DNA of 19,003 bases, taken from the NCBI GenBank assembly GCA_964541375.1, contig CAZIPT010000038.1, forward strand, positions 1 through 19,003, written 5' to 3'. The stretch comes from JBAXEO01 sp964541375 (lineage in GTDB: Bacteria; Actinomycetota; Coriobacteriia; Anaerosomatales; JAAXUF01). Under the pieces are notes generated by a model. That model had not been told where the DNA came from and ran no database searches. It worked only from the letters and a program-made list of their open reading frames with translations. The translations under genes and the position numbers were made by a program. This document shows positions 1-9,333 of the stretch, piece by piece (the first letter of the stretch is position 1; each line of letters opens with the position of its first letter).

Positions 1-922
1 CGGCGACGGCGTGAACGACGCACCCGCCCTCAAGGCCGCCGACATCGGCATCGCGATGGGCAAGGCCGGGACCGACGTCGCCCGTGAAGCCGCCGACATG
101 ATCCTGACCGACGACAACTTCGCCTCTATCGTTCACGCCGTCGAAGAAGGCCGGGCGATCTTCGACAACATCCGACGCTTCCTAACCTACTTCCAGACCT
201 CCAACGTGGCAGAGATGGTCCCGTTTCTCGGTATGATCTTCCTTGGCATTCCGCTGCCGCTCACTCTGCTGCAGGTGCTGACCATCGACTTGCTGACCGA
301 TCAGGTGCCGGCGCTCGCGCTTGGCCTGGAGCATCCGGAGCCCGGAGTCATGGAGCGCCCACCGAAACGCCCCGGTGAGCCGATTCTCACGGGCGGGATG
401 CTAGTCAAGGCCTACCTGTTCCTCGGCCCCCTCGCTGCCGCGATAGGCATGTTCGGGTTCTTCTATATGTACGCGAGCCACGGCTGGTCGTGGCCCGACT
501 TCCACTCGATGGCATCGTTCGGCCAGATGCCGGACCCCGCGACCGGCGCTCCGGCGACCGGCGTCTATATGGCCGCGACGACGATGACGCTGACGGGTAT
601 TGTCATGGCACAGGTCGGCAATGGTTTCGCGATGCGGACCCACCGGCAGTCGATCCTCGCGGTCGGTTTCTTCACCAACAAGCTTCGCTGGTGGGGTCTC
701 GGCGCAGAGCTGCTGGGTCTGGCCGCTCTCATGTATGTGCCAGTGCTCCAGAGGATCTTCAGCACCGCGCCGCTGACCTTGCAGGAATGGGGCGTCATGG
801 CGCTCTTCGCACCGGTACTGCTGATTGCGGACGAGATACGGAAGTTCATCCTGCGCAGAATGACGCGCAAGACGGTTGTCGACGTTGGTCCTGCGCCCCA
901 GCCGGCGCCGGACCTGACCTGA
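1..922 (+). CDS. Cation-translocating P2-type ATPase, C-terminal fragment (5' end outside window)
   Basis: This is the C-terminal third of a membrane pump that couples ATP hydrolysis to cation transport. The reading frame is open from base 2 and begins inside the hinge motif GDGVNDAPALKAADIG, so the GTG at 11 is an internal valine and not a start. The hydrophobic M5-M10 region follows. Two putative ion-site motifs are visible: TSNVAE (fragment residues 67-71, with Ala where the second ATPase has Pro) and IDLLTD (Asp at fragment residues 96 and 100). The phosphorylation site and the actuator domain lie upstream of the window. The next gene, an RCK protein, starts 17 bases after the stop, so the two are probably co-transcribed. 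The protein resembles the C-terminus of the ATPase at 4793-7738 along its whole visible length and is a paralogue. The family call is secure; the transported ion cannot be read from the fragment. Confidence 0.93.
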   Translation, partial: GDGVNDAPALKAADIGIAMGKAGTDVAREAADMILTDDNFASIVHAVEEGRAIFDNIRRFLTYFQTSNVAEMVPFLGMIFLGIPLPLTLLQVLTIDLLTDQVPALALGLEHPEPGVMERPPKRPGEPILTGGMLVKAYLFLGPLAAAIGMFGFFYMYASHGWSWPDFHSMASFGQMPDPATGAPATGVYMAATTMTLTGIVMAQVGNGFAMRTHRQSILAVGFFTNKLRWWGLGAELLGLAALMYVPVLQRIFSTAPLTLQEWGVMALFAPVLLIADEIRKFILRRMTRKTVVDVGPAPQPAPDLT

Positions 923-939
923 AGGCGAGGTGAGACGAG

Positions 940-1608
940 ATGCAGAACCGGTTGCACGTAGTCATCGGGGGGTACGGGCGAGTGGGCCGATACCTCGCGC
1001 GCATGCTCGAGTTCGAGGGGCATACAGTTTCGGTGATCGACCAGGACCCGCTCGTCTTCGAATGCGCTGAGGGCGACGAGATCATGGGCCAGAAGTTCGT
1101 CGGCCCGGTGTTCGACCGCGATGTGCTCGAAGACGCGGGCATCAAGGAGGCCGACTGCTTTGCGGCAGTGACCTCCGGCGATAACAGCAACATCGTCGCC
1201 GCGCGCACGGCGCGCGAGCATTACCGCGTGCCGCGCGTCATCGCGCGCATCTACGACCCACGTCGAGCCGAGATCTACCGTGGGCTCGGCATCTCGACCG
1301 TCGCCGCAGTGACCTGGACGAGTTCGAGATTGCTCGACATGATCACGCACCCGGACCTCCACAGCGAATTCCAGTTCGGCAACGCGGAAGTCGAGATGGT
1401 GGGAGTCGAGCTCCCCGCCACCCTCATCGGCAAGACAGTCGCCGATCTGACGGTTCCCGGTGAGGTCGCCGTGGCCTCGATCGTCCGTGGTGGCCGGGCC
1501 ATCCTGCCGATCGAAGGCAGCTCGTTCGAGAAGGACGACACCCTGTTCATCAACGTGCTCCGCGAGAGCGCCGACAAGCTCGAGCGGCTGCTCGGGCTGA
1601 AGGAGTAG
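940..1608 (+). CDS. RCK/TrkA-family NAD-binding regulator, A-type (CeoB-like)
   Basis: This is a 222-residue cytoplasmic regulator built from a TrkA-N Rossmann domain (about residues 5-125) and a TrkA-C/RCK_C domain (about 150-219). The nucleotide site is intact: G11-x-G13-x-x-G16, with an acidic D34 at the end of the second strand that favours NAD(H). The family includes the gating subunits of Trk/Ktr potassium transporters and, in mycobacteria, the CeoB/CeoC pair. The ATG at 940 lies 17 bases after the ATPase stop, with a GAGGTGAG ribosome site just upstream. It carries the signatures SGDNSN and DPRRAEIYR, shared with the gene at 7735 but not with the B-type genes, so the two A-type proteins are paralogues. 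No Trk/Ktr membrane subunit is nearby. Control of the adjacent ATPase is therefore an inference from gene order. Confidence 0.9.
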   Translation: MQNRLHVVIGGYGRVGRYLARMLEFEGHTVSVIDQDPLVFECAEGDEIMGQKFVGPVFDRDVLEDAGIKEADCFAAVTSGDNSNIVAARTAREHYRVPRVIARIYDPRRAEIYRGLGISTVAAVTWTSSRLLDMITHPDLHSEFQFGNAEVEMVGVELPATLIGKTVADLTVPGEVAVASIVRGGRAILPIEGSSFEKDDTLFINVLRESADKLERLLGLKE

Positions 1609-1617
1609 GTGGCCGCG

Positions 1618-2292
1618 ATGAACGTCCTTATCGTTGGAGCCGGCAAGTCCGGCAGCTATCTCGCCGAGAAGCTCCGGGCCGATCACAGCGTGACCATGGT
1701 GGAGTCCCGGCCCGATCGTGCAGACTACGTCGCGGCGCGCATGCCTGGCATCAAGGTGATCCGCGGTGATGGCTGCGAGCCATCCGTCCTCGATCAAGCC
1801 GGTGCGGCCCAGGCCGATCTCGTGGCAGCGCTGACCGGGGATGACGAGGACAACCTGGTTGTCTCCTTCCTGGTCAAGACCACCCATCAGGTACCGATGG
1901 TCTTCGCCCGCACCAACCATCCCAAGAACGAGTGGATGTTCACTAAGACGTGGGGCGTGGACGTGGCCGTGTCGACCGCTCAAGTCATCTACAGCCTGAT
2001 CGAGAAGGAAGTCAGCTTGGGCGACGTCATCACGCTCATGGCGCTGTCTGCCGAGAACATGGTCATCGACGAAGTCACGCTCCCGAAGGACGCCGAGGCG
2101 GTCGGCAAGCGACTGAGCGAGCTGGCGATTCCCAAGTGCGCTCACGTCATGGCGATCATCTCGGGCGGGGAAGTAGTCGTGCCACGCGGTGACACGATGC
2201 TCAATGCCGGTGACGAGGTGTTGATTCTGTCTTCTTGCGGCGAGGAAGCGAACCTGCGCAAGACGTTCGGGGTCAGAACCGAGCCCAAGTAA
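1618..2292 (+). CDS. RCK/TrkA-family NAD-binding regulator, B-type (CeoC-like)
   Basis: This is a 224-residue protein with a TrkA-N Rossmann domain (G7-x-G9-x-x-G12, acidic E29) and a TrkA-C domain (about 141-219). The ATG at 1618 is preferred because it yields MNVLIVG, which aligns with MQVLIVG of the paralogue at 8392, and it has AGGAG at 1601-1605. An in-frame GTG at 1609 would sit too close to that site. The signatures DDEDNLVV and NHPKNEWMF mark it as the B-type partner. The gene begins 9 bases after the A-type gene stops, which suggests balanced production and perhaps a heteromeric A/B assembly. That assembly is inferred by analogy with RCK rings and with mycobacterial CeoB/CeoC. A short GC-rich hairpin follows the stop. 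Confidence 0.9.
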   Translation: MNVLIVGAGKSGSYLAEKLRADHSVTMVESRPDRADYVAARMPGIKVIRGDGCEPSVLDQAGAAQADLVAALTGDDEDNLVVSFLVKTTHQVPMVFARTNHPKNEWMFTKTWGVDVAVSTAQVIYSLIEKEVSLGDVITLMALSAENMVIDEVTLPKDAEAVGKRLSELAIPKCAHVMAIISGGEVVVPRGDTMLNAGDEVLILSSCGEEANLRKTFGVRTEPK

Positions 2293-2312
2293 TACCTTCG
2301 GTCATCCGCGAG

Positions 2313-2337
2313 CGCCGCCGTGCCGTTTGAGGCGGCG
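2313..2337 (+). terminator. Weak hairpin after the first ATPase-RCK-RCK unit
   Basis: Arms CGCCGCC (2313-2319) and GGCGGCG (2331-2337) enclose an 11-base loop, 20 bases after the stop of the B-type RCK gene. There is no clear T-tract, so it may be only a partial or weak terminator ahead of the sensor kinase gene. Confidence 0.3.
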
Positions 2338-2375
2338 GCGTTCGGAGTTTCTCGCAAGGTGGTAGTCTCGCCGCT

Positions 2376-3944
2376 ATGGACCTCAAGCGCATCGTCACGT
2401 TCGGTGGGGGCTACCCCTTCGCGGTTGTTGCGACCTGTGTCGCGGTTGCGACGCTCGTGCCTTTCAGGGCGATGCTCGCGACACCCGTCTTCATGCTGCT
2501 GCTGGTGCCCCTGATCATCCTCGTCGCGCGTGTGTCCGGAGTGCGCGCATCAGCAACCGCAGCCGTGCTTGCGTTCCTGCTGCTCGACTACCTCTTCATC
2601 CCGCCCTACTACCGGCTCACCGTCGCCTCGCTGTCTGAGTGGATCGGGCTGGTCGTGTTCCTCTTCGTGGCGCTGGTCTCCGGCCAGCAGACCGCTCAGT
2701 TGCTCAGGCGCGAGCAGGCCGCGCTGCGCAGGCAGCGCGAACTCGAGTTGCTCAACACACTCTCCTTCAGCATCGCTTCCGAGAAGTCTGCGCACTCGAC
2801 AGCGGAGCTCGTCGTCACCCAGGTTGCCGAGGTTCTCGGCGCGCGTCGAGCTGCACTCTACGTGCGCGGAGCCGACGCGGGGAAGGCGGGGCGCTGTCTG
2901 TCGTCGTCCGGCGACGTTTCGCCGTCGTCCGGCGAGGAAGCGCTCGTGGCGTGGGTCTTGCGCACGGGCACCGGTGTCGGGGCACCGTCGGTCGAGGGTG
3001 CGTCCTGGGACAGGCGATACACGTCTGTGAGGTCGGGCGAGGCTATCCCGGGGGTGAACGCGGAGGGCATCTATCTGCCGCTACAGACATCGACGAGCCT
3101 CGAGGGCGTACTGGTGACGGTGTTTGCCTCGACGCGCAGTGTGAGCGAAGACGATGCCCGGCTACTCGCTGCGGTCGCCAACCTTGCGGCCTCGTCGATC
3201 GAACGGCAGCGTCTCGAGGAGGGCGCCGCGCACGCCGAAGTGCTTCGCGAGGCCGACCGACTCAAGTCCACACTGGTCAGCTCCGTGTCACACGAACTCA
3301 AGACACCGCTCGCGGCTGCGACCGCGCGCGTGACGGGCCTCGTCGAAGAGGGCGAGGGCTGCGACGCGGCTCGCGTGCAGGCCGAACTTGTGGCGGTTGC
3401 TGAGGATCTCGTCCGCCTCAACGACTCGATCGGCGACCTACTCGACCTTTCGCGGCTCGAGTCCGATGCGTGGCAGCCCCATCTCGAGCCACACGACTTG
3501 CGCGATGTGCTCGGCACCGTGCTTGCGCGGTTGTCTCAGTCGCAGCGCGAGCGCGTGCGTTTCGAGCTGGCCGAGAACCTCCCTGAAGTTCGCGCTGACT
3601 TCGCACAGCTGGCTCGGGCGCTCGCAAACCTAGTCGAGAACGCGCTCCTCTACTCGCCTGTGTCGATGCCGGTTGTGGTCGGCGCCCGACCGTTTCGCGG
3701 CGCCGTGGAGCTCTGGGTTGCGGATTCTGGCCCGGGTATCCCTGACTCCGAGAAGCCGCGAGTCTTCGAGAAGTTCTATCGAGGGACCTCATCGGCGAGC
3801 GTTCCTTCGGGTACGGGCCTCGGTCTCGCCATTACCCGCGAAATCGTTCGCACTCACGACGGGACGGTGCGAGTTGAAGATGCGTCACCGAATGGTGCAC
3901 GCTTCGTCCTGGTGATTCCGGCTGCGAATCAGGAGACCGAGTGA
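2376..3944 (+). CDS. KdpD-like sensor histidine kinase (DUF4118-GAF-HisKA-HATPase)
   Basis: This is a 522-residue membrane sensor kinase. Four hydrophobic segments in residues about 10-105, with DYLFIPPYYRLTV between the third and fourth, match the DUF4118 membrane domain of KdpD. A GAF-like region (about 125-270) follows, then HisKA with phospho-acceptor H306 in SSVSHELKTPLAA. The HATPase_c domain has N422 (N box), D450 in DSGPGIPD, and GTGLGLA at 479-485. It lacks the large N-terminal KdpD/Usp cytoplasmic domains of classical KdpD (about 900 residues), so it is a short KdpD-like form. The ATG at 2376 has AAGGTGG 13 bases upstream, which is distant. A TAGTCT -10-like box at 2363-2368 would make the transcript nearly leaderless. 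The stop overlaps the response regulator start. Kinase function is certain; the ionic signal is inferred from DUF4118 and context. Confidence 0.93.
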   Translation: MDLKRIVTFGGGYPFAVVATCVAVATLVPFRAMLATPVFMLLLVPLIILVARVSGVRASATAAVLAFLLLDYLFIPPYYRLTVASLSEWIGLVVFLFVALVSGQQTAQLLRREQAALRRQRELELLNTLSFSIASEKSAHSTAELVVTQVAEVLGARRAALYVRGADAGKAGRCLSSSGDVSPSSGEEALVAWVLRTGTGVGAPSVEGASWDRRYTSVRSGEAIPGVNAEGIYLPLQTSTSLEGVLVTVFASTRSVSEDDARLLAAVANLAASSIERQRLEEGAAHAEVLREADRLKSTLVSSVSHELKTPLAAATARVTGLVEEGEGCDAARVQAELVAVAEDLVRLNDSIGDLLDLSRLESDAWQPHLEPHDLRDVLGTVLARLSQSQRERVRFELAENLPEVRADFAQLARALANLVENALLYSPVSMPVVVGARPFRGAVELWVADSGPGIPDSEKPRVFEKFYRGTSSASVPSGTGLGLAITREIVRTHDGTVRVEDASPNGARFVLVIPAANQETE

Positions 3945-4651
3945 CGCCCGAAGGAGCACCCGAACGAGCCATGCGCGTTCTTGTCGTGGACGACGAGGAG
4001 CAGATTCGACGAGCGCTCAAGTCGGTGCTTGAGGCACGGCACTACGAGGTGGACCTCGCTGAATCCGCCGAGGAGGGCATCGAGCTGACCGCCCTACGCA
4101 CGCCCGACATCATCGTGCTCGACCTGACGCTCCCAGGAATGAGCGGGTTGGATGCATGTCGCCGGCTGCGTGAGTGGTACCACGGTCCGATCCTGATCTT
4201 GTCGGTCAGGGATTCCGACGATGACAAGATCGCCGCGCTCGATCTTGGGGCCGACGACTACCTCACGAAGCCGTTCTCAACCGGCGAGCTGCTTGCGCGG
4301 ATCCGGGCTCTCCTGCGCCGGACTCAGGGCGCGGATGCGTCCGTGATGGAACTGCGTGCGGGTGATCTGTTCATCGACTTCGCAAAGCGGGCGGTCACAC
4401 TGCGCGACGAACCGGTGAAGCTCACTCGCATCGAGTTCGACGTGCTCGCCCTGCTCGCTCGCAATGCAGGGCGCGTGGTCACGTCTCGAATGCTGCTCGA
4501 GAACGTGTGGGGGCCTGAATACGTGGGTGACACGCAGACGCTGCGCGTACACGTTTCGCATCTTCGCCGGAAGATCGAAGCACCGGGAGATGTGCCCCGC
4601 TACATCCTCACGGAGCCAGGTGTCGGTTTCCGGTTCAGGGATCTCGACTAG
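3941..4651 (+). CDS. KdpE-like OmpR-family response regulator
   Basis: This is a 236-residue DNA-binding response regulator. The receiver domain has the acidic pair D17-D18, phospho-acceptor D61 in VLDLTLPGMSG, S88, and K110 in DDYLTKP. The C-terminal winged helix has LTRIEFDVLALL and ends in RVHVSHLRRKIE and YILTEPGVGFRF, the form typical of KdpE. It is expected to be phosphorylated by the kinase encoded just upstream. The GTG at 3941 overlaps the kinase TGA (GTGA) and has AGGAG at 3931-3935 with 5-base spacing, favouring translational coupling. An in-frame ATG at 3971 has AAGGAG 14 bases upstream and would give a protein starting MRVLVVDDE, closer to most family members. Either start leaves the domains intact. 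The next gene downstream is a cation ATPase, which is a plausible target. Confidence 0.93.
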   Translation: MTPEGAPERAMRVLVVDDEEQIRRALKSVLEARHYEVDLAESAEEGIELTALRTPDIIVLDLTLPGMSGLDACRRLREWYHGPILILSVRDSDDDKIAALDLGADDYLTKPFSTGELLARIRALLRRTQGADASVMELRAGDLFIDFAKRAVTLRDEPVKLTRIEFDVLALLARNAGRVVTSRMLLENVWGPEYVGDTQTLRVHVSHLRRKIEAPGDVPRYILTEPGVGFRFRDLD

Positions 4652-4731
4652 CTCAGAGGGCTCGATTCACGGGAGCATGACGAACCCGGACTGCTCGGCA
4701 GTGCAGGAGAGGTGTCGCCCACACGGAACCT

Positions 4732-4769
4732 CACAGGGAGCGTCCGCATTCGGCGGATGACCCTCTGTG
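4732..4769 (+). promoter_or_regulatory. Imperfect hairpin in the leader of the second ATPase gene
   Basis: CACA and GGG (4732-4738) pair with CCC and TGTG (4761-4769, two-base bulge). Inside lies TCCGC (4743-4747) paired to GCGGA (4753-4757). A smaller hairpin, ACTGC-TCG-GCAGT, sits at 4690-4702. Together they occupy most of the 141 bases between the response regulator and the ATPase start. I recognise no known riboswitch class. The fold could be a regulatory leader, a processing site or chance in GC-rich DNA. Confidence 0.35.
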
Positions 4770-4792
4770 TGATTGCGGGGCGACTGCGAACG

Positions 4793-7734
<2,942 letters not shown>

Positions 7735-7738
<4 letters not shown>

Positions 7739-8382
7739 AGGTGATCATCGGTGGCTGCGGTCGAGTGGGGGCGATGTTGGCGACCAAGCTCTCTGCAGAG
7801 GGTCACGACGTGGTCGTCATCGACAAGAACCCAATGTCGTTTGCTCGGCTCGGCAAGTCGTTCTCGGGTGTGACGATTCGCGGCATGGTGTTCGACAAGG
7901 GCGTGCTGGACAAGGCGGGTGCCGACCGGACCGACGCCTACATCGCCGTCACCAGCGGCGACAACTCCAACGTGGTCTCGGCGACGGTCGCCCGCGAGTT
8001 CTACCGCATCCCCAAGGTGGTCGCGCGCATCTTCGACCCGCGCCGCGCCGAGATCTATCGGCGGCTCGGCATCCAGACGGTGTCGTCGGTGGCGTGGGCT
8101 ACCAACGAGATCGTGTCGCTCGTGATGTTCCAGCACCTGGTGCGCGACGTGAGTATGGGCGGGGGCGAGGTCCAGCTGGTCAAGGTTTCCATTCCGCCAC
8201 GGCTGGCCGGACGGACTGTCAACGACCTTTCGAGTCCGGGCGAGATCCTGCCGGTCGCGATCGTTCGCGCGGGCACCTCATTCATCCCGACCTCACATGA
8301 AGTACTCCACGACGGCGACGTTCTTGAGGCTGCCGTGCTCACCGTTGCCATGAACCGTTTCGAGAGCATGACCAACCCGTAG
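7735..8382 (+). CDS. RCK/TrkA-family NAD-binding regulator, A-type (second copy)
   Basis: This is a 215-residue TrkA-N plus TrkA-C protein. The Rossmann motif is G7-C-G9-R-V-G12 with acidic D30. SGDNSNVV and DPRRAEIYRRLG show that it is the paralogue of the gene at 940. The GTG start at 7735 overlaps the ATPase stop (GTGA), and AGGAGG lies at 7722-7727 with 7-base spacing, so translation is probably coupled to that of the pump. This overlap is the strongest physical hint in the window that an RCK protein and a P-type ATPase act together. Known RCK proteins gate Trk/Ktr channels and bind NAD(H), ATP/ADP or, at the RCK_C domain, c-di-AMP. Which ligand applies here cannot be read from the sequence. 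Confidence 0.92.
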
Positions 8383-8391
8383 GAGGATGCA

Positions 8392-9057
8392 ATGCAAGTA
8401 CTCATCGTCGGCGGGGGTAAGGTCGGTTCGCACCTCGCAAAGACGCTCGCGGCAAACGGAGACGACGTCACCATCGTCGAGGTCAGTGAGGCCCGCTGCG
8501 AGAGGCTCGGAGAGCTGCTCGAAGGCGTGACGATCATCTGCGGCGACGGCGACGAGCCGTATGTGCTCGACGAGGCGAACGCCCGCAGCGCCGACGCCCT
8601 TGTCGCGGCCACCGGGCACGACGAGGACAACCTCGTGGTGTGTCTGCTCGGCAAGGCCGAGTACGAAGCACCGCTCACCATCGCGCGGATCAACAACGCC
8701 GAGAACGCCTGGCTGTTCACCGAGCGCTTCGGCGTCGACGTTCCCGTGTCCAATACCGCGATCATGGCCGAGGTGCTCCAGCATGTGAGCCTGGGCGACA
8801 TCGTCACGCTGCTCCGGCTCAAGGCCGAGAACATGGTGGTCGACGAGATCGTCCTGCCGTCACACGCCGAGGCGGTGGGGAAGCGGCTCGTGGAGCTTTC
8901 GCTACCGGAGTGCAGCCAGGTCATGGCGATCGTCTCGGAGGGCGCGGTCGTGGTGCCGAGAGGCGACACGGTGCTCAAGGCCGGCGACGAGCTGCTGATC
9001 CTTGCGAAATGCGAGGATGAGGGCGCGCTGCGTGCCGCGTTCGGCGTGCGCGCGTAG
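8392..9057 (+). CDS. RCK/TrkA-family NAD-binding regulator, B-type (second copy)
   Basis: This is a 221-residue TrkA-N plus TrkA-C protein with G7-G-G9-K-V-G12 and acidic E30. HDEDNLVV and NNAENAWLF identify it as the B-type paralogue of the gene at 1618. An excellent ribosome site, AGGAGG (8381-8386), overlaps the stop of the A-type gene and lies 5 bases before the ATG. The RCK_C half is closely similar to that of the first B-type protein (AENMV.DE near its start, VVPRGDT..L.AGDE in the middle). It is the last gene of the ion block. No convincing terminator follows within the next 100 bases, though the promoter region of the multicopper oxidase gene begins about 120 bases downstream. Confidence 0.92.
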   Translation: MQVLIVGGGKVGSHLAKTLAANGDDVTIVEVSEARCERLGELLEGVTIICGDGDEPYVLDEANARSADALVAATGHDEDNLVVCLLGKAEYEAPLTIARINNAENAWLFTERFGVDVPVSNTAIMAEVLQHVSLGDIVTLLRLKAENMVVDEIVLPSHAEAVGKRLVELSLPECSQVMAIVSEGAVVVPRGDTVLKAGDELLILAKCEDEGALRAAFGVRA

Positions 9058-9181
9058 GCCAGAAGAGCGTTCGGCGCAACTGATTCAAGACGACTCGTCT
9101 CCACATTTCGCACCCTGCGGACCTCAGTTCCGCCGTTTGGTCGCCTCATGGCGCCGTTCGTCGGAAGAAAGAGGAGATATT

Positions 9182-9195
9182 AGTTAGAACTAACT
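9182..9195. promoter_or_regulatory. Palindromic operator-like site upstream of multicopper oxidase
   Basis: A perfect inverted repeat, AGTTAG-AA-CTAACT, sits in an AT-rich island within otherwise GC-rich sequence. It overlaps the expected -35 region of the TATACT box at 9205. Such a symmetric site at a promoter is typical of dimeric repressors (TetR or MarR type). No such regulator is encoded in the window. Confidence 0.5.
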
Positions 9196-9204
9196 CACGG
9201 AGCG

Positions 9205-9210
9205 TATACT
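9205..9210 (+). promoter_or_regulatory. Candidate -10 box for the multicopper oxidase gene
   Basis: TATACT matches the sigma-70-type -10 consensus TATAAT at five of six bases. No good TTGACA lies 17 bases upstream, where the palindrome is found instead. Transcription would start near 9217, giving a leader of about 117 bases. Confidence 0.45.
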
Positions 9211-9257
9211 CCCTAAACCGAGGTGAGTTGTGTCCGAGATGGGTACACACCCCGCGT

Positions 9258-9329
9258 ATGCCGCTGTCACGGCATTCGAGAGGTTTCCCGCGCGTTGGGA
9301 GTCTCTTAGATACTGGGAGAAGGGGTATC
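9258..9329 (+). promoter_or_regulatory. Foldable 5' leader of the multicopper oxidase mRNA
   Basis: Three hairpins can form in sequence: ATGCCG-CTGTCA-CGGCAT (9258-9275); a nested stem with outer GAGA/TCTC and inner TCCC/GGGA arms just after it; and GATAC (9309-9313) pairing with GTATC (9325-9329). The loop of the last holds the ribosome site GGGAGAAGGG of the gene starting at 9334. No known riboswitch consensus was recognised. The upstream part of this gene-free stretch (9058-9181) shows only a 13-base palindrome, AGACGACTCGTCT, at 9088-9100. Confidence 0.35.
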
Positions 9330-9333
9330 GCTC

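Noticed and set aside
11..13. GTG at 11 as a start codon
   Set aside because: It is the valine of the GDGVNDAP motif; the frame is open to the left edge, so the gene is truncated and does not begin here.
565..2145. A 526-codon open frame on the minus strand opposite the first RCK genes
   Set aside because: It lies antisense to two well-supported RCK genes, has His/Asp/Arg-rich composition typical of a shadow frame in high-GC DNA, and shows no domain.
9217..9333. The oxidase leader as a c-di-GMP (GEMM) or other named riboswitch
   Set aside because: Conserved core bases of the classes I know could not be found; only simple hairpins are visible.
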